64,000 nt of DNA from an uncultured Roseateles sp. (GTDB lineage: Bacteria > Pseudomonadota > Gammaproteobacteria > Burkholderiales > Burkholderiaceae_C). Below, piece after piece: positions 17,932 through 26,288 of this stretch. Location of the stretch: contig NZ_OY729424.1 of NCBI RefSeq assembly GCF_963422335.1, positions 3,534,001-3,598,000 of the forward strand, written 5' to 3'. The translations under genes were made by a program, and so were the position numbers. How positions within the stretch are numbered: the stretch's first letter is position 1; each line of letters starts with the position of its first letter. The notes below the pieces were generated by a model. That model ran no database searches. It was not told where the DNA came from and saw only the letters and a list, made by a program, of their open reading frames with translations.

Positions 17932-19428
17932 TCAGCCGCGCAGCGCGAACATGGCTTCGATCAGGTCGGCGGCGCGCAGCAGCGAGCCGCCGCTGTGGTC
18001 AGCGGCGAGGCCATGCCAAAAGCAGGCGGCACTGGCGGCAGCAAGACCTGACGCCGGTGCCTGTTGTGCCCACAGGCCGCCCAGCCAGCCGGCCAGCACA
18101 TCGCCGGTGCCGGCGGTGGCCAGGGCTGCATTGCCGCTGGCGTTGATCGCCGGCGTGTAGCCTGGCGAAGCAATCACCGAGCCCGAGCCCTTCAGCACCA
18201 CGGTGCACTGGAAGCGCCGGCTCAGCTGATCGGCGGCGGCGAGCCGGTCGGCCTGCACGTCTGGTGTGCTGCGACCCAGCAAGCGGGCGGCTTCCAGCGG
18301 GTGCGGGGTCAGCACGGTGTGCAGGCCCTGCGCCGCCCGTTGGCTCAGCAGGGCTTGCAGCGAGGCATCGGCTGCAACCGCATTCAGCGCATCGGCATCC
18401 AGCACCAGCTGTGCGGCCAGCGCCAGCAGGGCGGGCAGGGCTGGCGCAACGAGCGCTCCGCCACCGCAGCCGCAGACGACGGTGCGCTGCCGGAGTTCAT
18501 CGGCCGCCATCGCCTGGCGCCAGGCCATGCGCATCAACTCGGGGCGCGTCGTGTCGGCTATTCCCTTGGCCTCATCGTCGAGCAGGCTCAGATAGACACG
18601 TCCGGCGCCCGCTGCATGGGCTGCACGGGCGGCCAGCAGCGCGGCGCCGCCCATGCCCGGTGCACCGCCCAGCACGATCACGTCGCCGAAGCTGCCCTTG
18701 TGCTGGCCATGGCGGCGTGGCTGCCTCCACGGCGCGCAGGTGTCAATGCCCAGCAGCAGCGCATCGGCGGGCGCGGAGGGCGTGATGCCGAGATCGTCGA
18801 ACCAGACCCGGCCTGCCACTTCGCGGCCCGAGCCGGTGAACAGGCCAGGCTTCAGGCTCAGCAGGGCCAGTGTGTGCTGGGCCTGCACGACCATGGGCCC
18901 GAAGGCCTGGCCGGTGTCGCCGCTCAGGCCGCTGGGCAGATCGAGGGCCAGCACCGGGCAGGGCAGGGCGTTCAGCGCGGCAATCGCCTGACCTAGGTCC
19001 CCCTCGACGGCGCGGCTGACACCCAGGCCCAGCAGCGCGTCGATGGCGAGGTCGAAGCCTTGACCGGCTGCAGGCAGTTCGCTGGCAATGCGCACGCCGG
19101 CCGCCTGGGCCTGCTGCAGCGCCTCTGCGGCGTCGGCCGGCAGTTTGGCGGCGTCGCCGATCAGGCTCACCTGCACCTGCTTGCCCAAGCTGTGCAGCCA
19201 GCGCGCGGCGACCAGGCCGTCGCCGCCGTTGTTACCCGGCCCGCAGGCGATCCAGATCGTGCTCGCGCAGGGTGCCAGGGCCAGGGCCAAGCGCGCCGAT
19301 CCGAGGCCGGCACGTGCCATCAGGCTGTGCGGCGCAGCCGGGTCGAGTGCGGCCCTCTCGATCACTCGCGAGGCGGCCGTGCCATGCAGGGGCCGCGTGA
19401 CGGAGGAGGGCAGTACCAGCTCGATCAT
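17932..19428 (-). CDS. nnrE: Bifunctional NAD(P)H-hydrate epimerase / ADP-dependent NAD(P)H-hydrate dehydratase
   Basis: 498 residues from the ATG at 19428, 7 bp after the dadA stop; an upstream in-frame start would add 41 residues read through the end of dadA. The N-terminal epimerase half has ACGPGNNGGDGLVAARWLH. The C-terminal ribokinase-like dehydratase half has HKGSFGDVIVLGGAPGMGGA and the catalytic region NAALATAGTGDVLAGWLGGL. The two halves together repair hydrated NADH and NADPH. It is the last gene of the amidase-dadA-nnrE operon and converges on rnr with a 10-bp gap. nnrE and nnrD would be the symbols of the separate halves. Confidence 0.94.
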   Translation of the reverse strand: MIELVLPSSVTRPLHGTAASRVIERAALDPAAPHSLMARAGLGSARLALALAPCASTIWIACGPGNNGGDGLVAARWLHSLGKQVQVSLIGDAAKLPADAAEALQQAQAAGVRIASELPAAGQGFDLAIDALLGLGVSRAVEGDLGQAIAALNALPCPVLALDLPSGLSGDTGQAFGPMVVQAQHTLALLSLKPGLFTGSGREVAGRVWFDDLGITPSAPADALLLGIDTCAPWRQPRRHGQHKGSFGDVIVLGGAPGMGGAALLAARAAHAAGAGRVYLSLLDDEAKGIADTTRPELMRMAWRQAMAADELRQRTVVCGCGGGALVAPALPALLALAAQLVLDADALNAVAADASLQALLSQRAAQGLHTVLTPHPLEAARLLGRSTPDVQADRLAAADQLSRRFQCTVVLKGSGSVIASPGYTPAINASGNAALATAGTGDVLAGWLGGLWAQQAPASGLAAASAACFWHGLAADHSGGSLLRAADLIEAMFALRG

Positions 19429-19435
19429 GATGGGT

Positions 19436-20788
19436 TCAACGCAGGCGCTCGACGCCCAGCCCCTCTGTCTTGACCTCGGGCGTGCGGCCCGCCACCTGGT
19501 CGGCCAGCACCCGCGCCGAGCCGCAGGACAGGGCCCAGCCGCTGGAGCCATGGCCCAGGTTCAGCCAGATGCCGGGGATGCCGCAGGCGCCCAGCACCGG
19601 CGGGCCATCGGGCAGCATGGGCCTGGCACCCTTCCAGTGCTGCAGCTTGCCGCTCTGCGCCGCGCCGGGGAACCAGTCATGCAGGACCTTGTACAGCGTG
19701 GCAATCGCGCCCTTGTTCATGGCTCCCGGCGCACCACCAAACTCGGCACTGCCGGCCACGCGCACCCGGTGGCCCAGGCGGCTGATGGCCACCTTGTAGC
19801 GTTCGTCCATCAGGCCGGCGCGCGGGCCGAAGTCCGGATGGGCCTCGATATGGCGCAGTGGTGCGGTGATCGAGTAGCCATAGACCGGTGCCATTGGCAG
19901 CTTGAGGCCATGGGGCCGCAGCAGCGCCGGCGCGCCCATGGCGGCGCAGACCACGATGGCGTCGAAGTCCTCGAGCACCGGGCCCATGACCATGGGCTGG
20001 GTCGCCGGGCCGGCGACGCTGGCCAGCTCGCTGTTCGCGGCCTCCTGTGCACTGCCCAGGCTTTCGCCCGGCGGCGTGTACTGGTGCATCAGCTGCGGCC
20101 TGGCGCCCGGACTGAGGTGCTGCACCGTGGTGTGGAAGCGGAACTGCACGCCCAGGCGCTGCGCCTCGGTCTTCATCAGATGGGCGAACTGGCGGCAATT
20201 GCCGACCTCATCCTGCGGCAGGTGCACGCCGGCGCGCAGCTCGGTGTCGGCGCTGAGCCCGGGTTCGACCAGCCGGCATTCGGCGGCATCCAGCAGGCGG
20301 TGTTTCTGGCCCAGCTCGGTCAGCAGCTGCAAGCCGGGCTGGATGCCGGCCAGCTCGCGCTCGCCGCGCAGCAGCACCAGATAGCCATCGGCGCGCTCGT
20401 AGTCGAGCTTCAGGGCGCGGACCAGCTCGTGCAGCCGGTCGCGGCTGTAGCTGGCCAGGCCATGCATTGCCGCGCGATGGGCCTGGTAGGGCTTCAACCG
20501 GCTGGCGCGCCAGGCCTTCCACAGCCAGCGCAGCGTGCCCATGTCCATCGTGGCATGCAGGCGCACCGGCGTGTGGGTGCTGAACAGGCCGCGCAGCACC
20601 TTGGCCGGCATGCCCGGCGCGGCCCAGGGGCTGACATAGCCGGGCGCGACGATGCCGGCATTGGCAAAGCTGGTGCCGGCGGCGACGCTGCCGCTGCGTT
20701 CGAACACGGTCACCTGATGGCCGTCGGCGGCCAGCTCGTAGGCTGTGGTCACACCGATGATGCCGGCGCCAATCACGGCGACCTTCAT
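19436..20788 (-). CDS. dadA: D-amino acid dehydrogenase, FAD-dependent (DadA type)
   Basis: 450 residues. The N-terminal FAD motif is VAVIGAGIIGVTTAYELAADG, followed by the DadA pattern FANAGIVAPGYVSPWAAPG, and near the end GIWLNLGHGSSGWALSCGSA. DadA oxidises D-amino acids to keto acids and ammonia and feeds electrons to the respiratory chain. Compared with E. coli DadA (432 residues) there is an extra segment of roughly 28 residues around position 230-258. The start overlaps the amidase stop by 4 bp (ATGA). Substrate preference is not readable. Confidence 0.9.
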   Translation of the reverse strand: MKVAVIGAGIIGVTTAYELAADGHQVTVFERSGSVAAGTSFANAGIVAPGYVSPWAAPGMPAKVLRGLFSTHTPVRLHATMDMGTLRWLWKAWRASRLKPYQAHRAAMHGLASYSRDRLHELVRALKLDYERADGYLVLLRGERELAGIQPGLQLLTELGQKHRLLDAAECRLVEPGLSADTELRAGVHLPQDEVGNCRQFAHLMKTEAQRLGVQFRFHTTVQHLSPGARPQLMHQYTPPGESLGSAQEAANSELASVAGPATQPMVMGPVLEDFDAIVVCAAMGAPALLRPHGLKLPMAPVYGYSITAPLRHIEAHPDFGPRAGLMDERYKVAISRLGHRVRVAGSAEFGGAPGAMNKGAIATLYKVLHDWFPGAAQSGKLQHWKGARPMLPDGPPVLGACGIPGIWLNLGHGSSGWALSCGSARVLADQVAGRTPEVKTEGLGVERLR

Positions 20789-22173
20789 GCGGATGTCACC
20801 ACGGCAGCTGCCGGGGCGGGCTGGCGATGAGGCGCCAGTGCCGCTTCGATCTGCAAGCCCGCGTCGAGCACGGTGTCATCCTGCAGGGCCGTACTCCAGA
20901 CCATCAGGCCGACCGGCATTTCCCTGACCGTGTGGCAGGGCAGCGAGAGGGCGCAGCCGTCCAGCATATTGACGACCGCCGTGTTGCGCAGCAGCAGGCT
21001 GTTGGCGGCGAAGAACTGCTCGTCACTGGCCACCAGGGGGGCGATCTCCGGCGCGACGATGGGCACGGTGGGGCTCAGCACGGCTTCGAAGCCCTGCAGG
21101 GCGGCTTGCATGCGCGCCACCCAGGCCGCGCGGCCATTGATCACATCGATGTAGTCGGCCGCGCTCATGTGCTCGCCGGTGCGTATGCGCTGCACCACGC
21201 GGGGGTCGTAGTCGGCCTCGCGCTCGCTGATACGCTGGCGGTGCCAGGCCCAGCTCTCGGCCGCCGGCAGGCTGCCACGGGCCAGCAGACGGCCCAGCTC
21301 CAGCAGCGGGGCGATGCTGATCTCCTCGATTTGTGCGCCGGCCTCGCGCAGCTGCGCCAGCGTACGCTCGAAGGCGGCCGTGACTGTGGCATCCATGCCG
21401 TCCTGCATCAGTTCGCGGGCCACGGCAAAGCGGCGCTGGCGCAGCGGCCGATGGGTCAGCTGCACGCGAGAGTCGGACAGGATCTCGTGCAGCAGCACCG
21501 CGTCCCGCACCGACAAGGTGATCGCGCAGGCCGTGTCCAGGCTCTGCGACAGCGGAATCGCGCCGTCCAGCGGCGTCAGCCGCTTGGTGTTCTTGAAACC
21601 GACCAGGCCCTGCAGCGCGGCCGGGATGCGGATCGAGCCGCCGGTGTCCGAGCCCAGCGTCGCCCAGGCCGCGCCGCCGGCCACGCTGACCGCGCCGCCC
21701 GAGGTCGAGCCGCCGGGGATGCGCGGCTTCTTGTCCAGCTTCAAAGTGGCCGGATTGCGCGGCGTGCCGTAGTGCGGATTGATGCCCACGCCCGAAAAGG
21801 CGAATTCGCTCATATTGCAGTGGCCGATCAGCGCGGCGCCGGCGCGGCGAAGGCGCTGCACGGCCAGGCAATCCCGCTCGGCCAGCTTCGCGTCGGACAT
21901 CGCCCGCGAGGCGCCGGTGCTGGGAAAACCCTGCACATCGAACAAATCCTTGACACTGATGGACAGGCCCGCCAACGGCGGCAGCGGCAGGCCGGCCTCC
22001 AGTTGCAGGTCCACCGCCATCGCCTGGGTGAGGGCGCTCTCGAAGAAGGTGCGCACGAAGGCGCGGGTGCAGGCGCTGCCATTGGCGGCCTCTATGCTGG
22101 CCTGCATCAGGCCGGTGGCGCTGGCGGCCCCGGCTCGTACTGCGTCGGCCGTGCCGGTCAGGTCATGCGTCAT
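20785..22173 (-). CDS. Amidase of the amidase-signature family
   Basis: 462 residues from the ATG at 22173; a longer frame would add 36 residues running into the rpsB promoter. The Ser-cisSer-Lys triad is visible: Lys75 in SISVKDLFD, the serines of GGSTSGG (156-160) and Ser180 in GSDTGGSIRIPA. These enzymes hydrolyse amide bonds; the substrate is unknown. Being the first gene before dadA suggests release of amino acids or amides that DadA then oxidises, but that is inference. The promoter overlaps that of rpsB, and the TATATA 6 bp before the ATG suggests a leaderless mRNA. Confidence 0.87.
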   Translation of the reverse strand: MTHDLTGTADAVRAGAASATGLMQASIEAANGSACTRAFVRTFFESALTQAMAVDLQLEAGLPLPPLAGLSISVKDLFDVQGFPSTGASRAMSDAKLAERDCLAVQRLRRAGAALIGHCNMSEFAFSGVGINPHYGTPRNPATLKLDKKPRIPGGSTSGGAVSVAGGAAWATLGSDTGGSIRIPAALQGLVGFKNTKRLTPLDGAIPLSQSLDTACAITLSVRDAVLLHEILSDSRVQLTHRPLRQRRFAVARELMQDGMDATVTAAFERTLAQLREAGAQIEEISIAPLLELGRLLARGSLPAAESWAWHRQRISEREADYDPRVVQRIRTGEHMSAADYIDVINGRAAWVARMQAALQGFEAVLSPTVPIVAPEIAPLVASDEQFFAANSLLLRNTAVVNMLDGCALSLPCHTVREMPVGLMVWSTALQDDTVLDAGLQIEAALAPHRQPAPAAAVVTSA

Positions 22174-22179
22174 CGGTGG

Positions 22180-22187
22180 TATATAAT
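22180..22187. promoter_or_regulatory. Overlapping divergent -10 elements for rpsB (plus) and the amidase operon (minus)
   Basis: On the plus strand TATAAT at 22182-22187 is an ideal -10 element for rpsB, leaving a leader of about 178 nt. On the minus strand TATATA at 22180-22185 lies 6 bp before the amidase ATG. No good -35 element is seen for either. The long rpsB leader may bind S2, as in other proteobacteria; I could not confirm a fold. Confidence 0.55.
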
Positions 22188-22371
22188 CTTTGGGTTTTGC
22201 CGGGCATGCTCGGTGGAACGAAGTACCGAAGTACAACCGCAGGTCATGTCGAACGCGACTGTCGTCGTGAACGCAGACCAAACAAACCCGGCTGCTGAAA
22301 GGTGTTGCGAAGGCTTACGGAAGCTCTCGCGATTCAAGCCGGATTTTAGAACCAACCTTTGGAGTTGAAAC

Positions 22372-23118
22372 ATGTCCGTTACGATGCGTGAAATGCTGGA
22401 AGCCGGCGTCCACTTTGGTCACCAAACCCGCTTCTGGAACCCCAAGATGGCCCCGTATATCTACGGCCATCGCAACAAGATTCACATCATCAACCTCGAA
22501 AAGACGCAGCCGCTGTTCGAGGAAGCGATGAAGTTCGTGCGCCAGCTGGCAGCTCGCCGCGGCACGATCCTGATGATAGGCACCAAGCGCCAGGCCCGCG
22601 AAGTGATCGCCATGGAGGCGCAGCGCGTCGGCATGCCTTATGTTGACCAGCGCTGGCTGGGCGGCATGATGACCAACTTCAAGACGGTCAAGGGCTCGCT
22701 GAAGAAGCTGAAGGACATGCAGGCTCAAGTCGAAGCCGGCACCGAGTCGATGATCAAGAAGGAAGCGCTGCTGTTCGCACGCGACCTGGCCAAGCTGGAA
22801 AAAGACATCGGCGGCATCCAGGACATGACCGCGCTGCCTGACGCCATGTTCGTGATCGACGTCGGCTATCACAAGATTGCCGTGGCCGAAGCCAAGAAGC
22901 TGGGCATCCCGGTGATCGGCATTGTCGATACCAACCACTCGCCCGAAGGCATCGACTACGTGATCCCCGGCAACGATGACTCGTCCAAGGCTGTGGCCCT
23001 GTACGCCAAGGCCATCGCCGATGCGGTGATGGATGGCAAGGCCAACGCGACCAACGAAGTGGTGCACGCCGTGGCCGCCGGTTCCGACGAATTCGTGGAA
23101 GTCAGCGAAGGCGCCTGA
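22372..23118 (+). CDS. rpsB: 30S ribosomal protein S2
   Basis: 248 residues, the normal size. MLEAGVHFGHQTRFWNPKMAPYI, the RNA-contact region and DTNHSPEGIDYVIPGNDDS are all typical of S2. It begins the translation/envelope superoperon that continues to 37.4 kb. GTTGAAAC and GGAG lie before the ATG. A terminator-like hairpin follows before tsf. Confidence 0.98.
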   Translation: MSVTMREMLEAGVHFGHQTRFWNPKMAPYIYGHRNKIHIINLEKTQPLFEEAMKFVRQLAARRGTILMIGTKRQAREVIAMEAQRVGMPYVDQRWLGGMMTNFKTVKGSLKKLKDMQAQVEAGTESMIKKEALLFARDLAKLEKDIGGIQDMTALPDAMFVIDVGYHKIAVAEAKKLGIPVIGIVDTNHSPEGIDYVIPGNDDSSKAVALYAKAIADAVMDGKANATNEVVHAVAAGSDEFVEVSEGA

Positions 23119-23139
23119 GCTCGTAGCAGCCGCCAACAC

Positions 23140-23164
23140 AGGGGCTGATTTCAGCCCCTTTTTT
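23140..23164 (+). terminator. Terminator or attenuator between rpsB and tsf
   Basis: Stem AGGGGCTG/CAGCCCCT with a 4-nt loop, followed by six T. It should end much of the transcription after rpsB. Since no clear promoter is seen before tsf, partial read-through is the likely supply of tsf mRNA. Confidence 0.85.
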
Positions 23165-23241
23165 ACACAGAACCTTGTTTCCAGCAGCGGTGCAGCCCCC
23201 AGGGCCGCCAACGCTGCAAGCTCGTTCAACGGAGATTCAAA

Positions 23242-24135
23242 ATGGCAATTACTGCAAGCATGGTGGCCGAACTGCGCGCCAAGACCGACGCCCCGATGAT
23301 GGAGTGCAAGAAGGCGCTGACCGAGGCCGAGGGCGATATGGAGCGTGCGGAAGAGCTGCTACGCGTCAAGCTCGGCTCCAAGGCCGGCAAGGCCGCTTCG
23401 CGCATCACCGCCGAAGGCGTGGTGTCCGCATTTGTTGATGGCACGACCGGCGCCCTGGTCGAGATCAACTGCGAAACCGACTTCGTTTCGAAGAACGACA
23501 GCTTCCTGGCCTTCACCAAGGCCACGGCCGAGCTGATCGCCAAGCACAATCCGGCCGATGTGGCCGCGCTGTCGGCACTGGCCTACGAGCAAGACGGTTT
23601 CGGCCCGACGCTCGAAGAAGTGCGCAAGGGCCTGATCGGCAAGATCGGCGAGAACATGGCCATCCGCCGCTTCCAGCGCTACGCCAATGGCGGCAAGCTG
23701 GCCAGCTATCTGCATGGCACGCGCATCGGCGTGATGGTCGAGTTCGACGGTGACGAAGTTGCCGCCAAGGACGTTGCCATGCACGTGGCCGCGATGAAGC
23801 CGGCTGCACTGTCGTCGGCCTCCGTGCCCGCCGAAGTGGTCGAGAAGGAACGCAAGATTGCCACCGAGAAGGCTGCCGAATCCGGCAAGCCGGCCGACAT
23901 CGTCGCCAAGATGGTCGAAGGCTCGGTGCAGAAGTTCCTGAAGGAGGTCTCGCTGGTGGACCAGGTCTTCGTGAAGGCCGCCGACGGCAAGCAGACCGTG
24001 GGCGCCATGCTCAAGGAAAAGGCCACCGCGGTGAAGGGCTTCACCCTGTACGTGGTGGGTGAAGGCATCGAGAAGAAGGTCGACGACTTTGCTGCCGAAG
24101 TGGCGGCGCAAGTCGCTGCTGCCAAGGGGCAGTAA
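23242..24135 (+). CDS. tsf: Elongation factor Ts
   Basis: 297 residues. EF-Ts recharges EF-Tu with GTP. The N-terminal UBA-like part (MVAELRAKTDAPMMECKKAL) and the core ALVEINCETDFVSKND are clear, with the C-terminal NKF region (KVDDFAAEVAAQV). The ribosome site ACGGAGA precedes the ATG. Its place after rpsB and before pyrH and frr is conserved across bacteria. Confidence 0.98.
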   Translation: MAITASMVAELRAKTDAPMMECKKALTEAEGDMERAEELLRVKLGSKAGKAASRITAEGVVSAFVDGTTGALVEINCETDFVSKNDSFLAFTKATAELIAKHNPADVAALSALAYEQDGFGPTLEEVRKGLIGKIGENMAIRRFQRYANGGKLASYLHGTRIGVMVEFDGDEVAAKDVAMHVAAMKPAALSSASVPAEVVEKERKIATEKAAESGKPADIVAKMVEGSVQKFLKEVSLVDQVFVKAADGKQTVGAMLKEKATAVKGFTLYVVGEGIEKKVDDFAAEVAAQVAAAKGQ

Positions 24136-24141
24136 GCACCA

Positions 24142-24165
24142 AAAGGGCGCCTCCTGGCGCCCTTT
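24142..24165 (+). terminator. Hairpin after tsf (weak terminator)
   Basis: Arms AAAGGGCGCC and GGCGCCCTTT, loop TCCT. The T-run is only three bases, so termination is probably partial. Confidence 0.55.
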
Positions 24166-24243
24166 ACACTTGTGGCCGTGTGCAGCGGCCGAAGAACCGA
24201 GCCGCCGCCCCCGGCGCCCACCCCCGTATCTCCAGAGGTCCGC

Positions 24244-24954
24244 ATGCCAGCGCACAAACGAATCCTGCTCAAACTGTCCGGTGAAGCCCTGATGGGCGAC
24301 GATGCCTACGGCATCAACCGGGCCACCATCGTGCGCATGGTGCGCGAGATCCGCGAGGTCACGCAGCTGGGCGTCGAGGTGGCCGTGGTCATCGGTGGCG
24401 GCAATATCTTCCGCGGCGTCGCAGGCGGTTCGGTCGGCATGGACCGCGCCACGGCCGACTACATGGGCATGCTGGCCACGGTGATGAACGCCCTGGCCCT
24501 GGCCGACACGATGCGCCAGGAAGGCATGACCGCCCGGGTGATGTCGGCCATCGCCATCGAGCAGGTCGTCGAGCCCTATGTGCGCCCCAAGGCCTTGCAG
24601 TACCTGGAAGAAGGCAAGGTTGTGATCTTCGGTGCAGGCACCGGCAACCCCTTCTTCACCACCGACACTGCCGCAGCACTGCGGGGTGCCGAAATCGGCG
24701 CCGAGATCGTGCTCAAGGCCACCAAGGTGGATGGCGTCTACACCGCCGACCCCAAGAAAGATCCCACCGCCACGCGCTACCACCGCATCAGCTTCGACGA
24801 GGCCATCGCGAAGAACCTGCAGGTGCTGGACGCGACGGCGTTTGCGCTGTGCCGCGACCAGAAATTGCCCATCAAGGTGTTCAGCATCTTCAAGCCGGGC
24901 GCGCTCAAGCGCGTGGTGATGGGCGAGGACGAGGGCACACTCGTCCACGTTTGA
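24244..24954 (+). CDS. pyrH: UMP kinase (uridylate kinase)
   Basis: 236 residues from ATG 24244, preceded by AGAGGT; an upstream in-frame start would add 24 Pro-rich residues. RILLKLSGEALMG is the phosphate-binding N-terminus and VVIGGGNIFRGVAGG the nucleotide loop. FTTDTAAALRGAEIGAE and KATKVDGVYTADPKK are hallmark UMP kinase segments. The enzyme makes UDP from UMP and is a hexamer controlled by GTP and UTP. frr follows after 22 bp. Confidence 0.97.
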   Translation: MPAHKRILLKLSGEALMGDDAYGINRATIVRMVREIREVTQLGVEVAVVIGGGNIFRGVAGGSVGMDRATADYMGMLATVMNALALADTMRQEGMTARVMSAIAIEQVVEPYVRPKALQYLEEGKVVIFGAGTGNPFFTTDTAAALRGAEIGAEIVLKATKVDGVYTADPKKDPTATRYHRISFDEAIAKNLQVLDATAFALCRDQKLPIKVFSIFKPGALKRVVMGEDEGTLVHV

Positions 24955-24976
24955 TGCTTCATTGAAGAGGTCCCCC

Positions 24977-25537
24977 ATGAGCATTGCAGAAATCAAGCAA
25001 AACGCAGAGCAGAAGATGGCCAAGTCCATCGAGTCCTTCAAGGGCGAGCTGCAGAAGATCCGTACCGGCCGTGCCCACCCCGGCATCCTGGACCAGGTCT
25101 CTGTCGACTACTACGGTTCGATGGTGCCTATCAGCCAGGTCGCCAACGTGACCCTGATCGACGCCCGCACGATCAGCGTGCAGCCCTGGGAAAAGAACCT
25201 GGCGCCGAAGATCGAAAAAGCCATCCGTGAATCGGACCTGGGCCTGAACCCGGCCTCGCAGGGCGAGCTGATACGCGTGCCCATGCCCGCGCTGACCGAA
25301 GAGCGCCGCCGCGACCTGACCAAGGTGGTGCGCAACGCCGGTGAGGACTGCCGCATTGCCGTGCGCAATCTGCGCCGCGATGCCAATGAGCATGCCAAGA
25401 AGCTGCTCAAGGACAAGCTGATCACCGAGGACGACGAGCGCCGCAGCCTGGACGAGATCCAGAAGCTGACCAATGCGGTGATCGCCGAGATCGACAAGCT
25501 GATCTCGGGCAAGGAAGCCGAGATCATGGCCGTTTGA
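24977..25537 (+). CDS. frr: Ribosome recycling factor
   Basis: 186 residues from ATG 24977 (an upstream TTG would add five residues). The RRF fold is recognised from KIRTGRAHPGILDQVSVDYYG, ALTEERRRDLTKVVR and the helical C-terminus DEIQKLTNAVIAEIDKLIS. RRF and EF-G split the ribosome after termination. GAAGAGGT precedes the start. The stop TGA overlaps the putative TTG start of uppS. Confidence 0.97.
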   Translation: MSIAEIKQNAEQKMAKSIESFKGELQKIRTGRAHPGILDQVSVDYYGSMVPISQVANVTLIDARTISVQPWEKNLAPKIEKAIRESDLGLNPASQGELIRVPMPALTEERRRDLTKVVRNAGEDCRIAVRNLRRDANEHAKKLLKDKLITEDDERRSLDEIQKLTNAVIAEIDKLISGKEAEIMAV

Positions 25538-26286
25538 GTGCCGGCAACCCGGTGAGCAGCGAGACCCCCATCGTGCCGCGCCACGTTGCCATCGTCATGG
25601 ACGGCAACGGGCGCTGGGCCAAGAAGCGCTTTTTGCCGCGCTTCTTCGGCCACAAGGCCGGCGTCGACAGCCTGGTCAAGGTCGTGCAGGCCTGCATAGA
25701 CCGCAAGATCGAATACGTCACCGTGTTCGCCTTCTCGTCCGAGAACTGGAAGCGGCCCAGCGACGAGGTCTCGGGCCTGATGGGCCTGGTGCTGGCGGCG
25801 GTGTCTCGCTATCTGGCCCGCATGGGCAGCATGGGTGTGCGTATCCGCATCGTCGGCGATCGCGATGCGGTGTCCGACAAGCTGCGTGCGGCCTGGAACG
25901 AGGCCGAGACGGCCACCCAGCACAACACCAAGCTGACGCTGTCGGTGGCCTTCAACTACGGTGGCCGCTGGGACGTGGTGCAAGCCTGCAAGCAGGCGAT
26001 GCGCGCTGGTGTGTCGCCGGATCAGCTCGACGAAGCCAAGCTGTCTCAGTTCATGGCCATGAACTATGCGCCCGATCCGGACCTGTTCATCCGCACCGGC
26101 GGCGAGGTGCGCATCAGCAACTTCCTGCTCTGGCAGGTGGCCTATTCCGAGTTCGTGTTCTCCGACTGCCTGTGGCCCGAATTCGGCGAGACGCAGCTCG
26201 ATGCCGCGATACAGGAGTTCCGTCTGCGCGACCGGCGCTTTGGCGGTGTCAAGACCGCGGATGCTGTGGCCGCTCTGGGAGCCTGA
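25534..26286 (+). CDS. uppS: Isoprenyl (undecaprenyl) diphosphate synthase
   Basis: 250 residues with a TTG start overlapping the frr stop (TTGA); a GTG at 25552 is the alternative and would remove six residues. The signature HVAIVMDGNGRWAKKRFLPR with the catalytic Asp is at about residue 17-36, followed by FAFSSENWKRP and, near the end, PDPDLFIRTGGEVRISNFLLW. The enzyme extends farnesyl diphosphate to the C55 carrier for peptidoglycan and O-antigen. cdsA and dxr follow. Confidence 0.96.
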   Translation: MSAGNPVSSETPIVPRHVAIVMDGNGRWAKKRFLPRFFGHKAGVDSLVKVVQACIDRKIEYVTVFAFSSENWKRPSDEVSGLMGLVLAAVSRYLARMGSMGVRIRIVGDRDAVSDKLRAAWNEAETATQHNTKLTLSVAFNYGGRWDVVQACKQAMRAGVSPDQLDEAKLSQFMAMNYAPDPDLFIRTGGEVRISNFLLWQVAYSEFVFSDCLWPEFGETQLDAAIQEFRLRDRRFGGVKTADAVAALGA

Positions 26287-26288
26287 CC

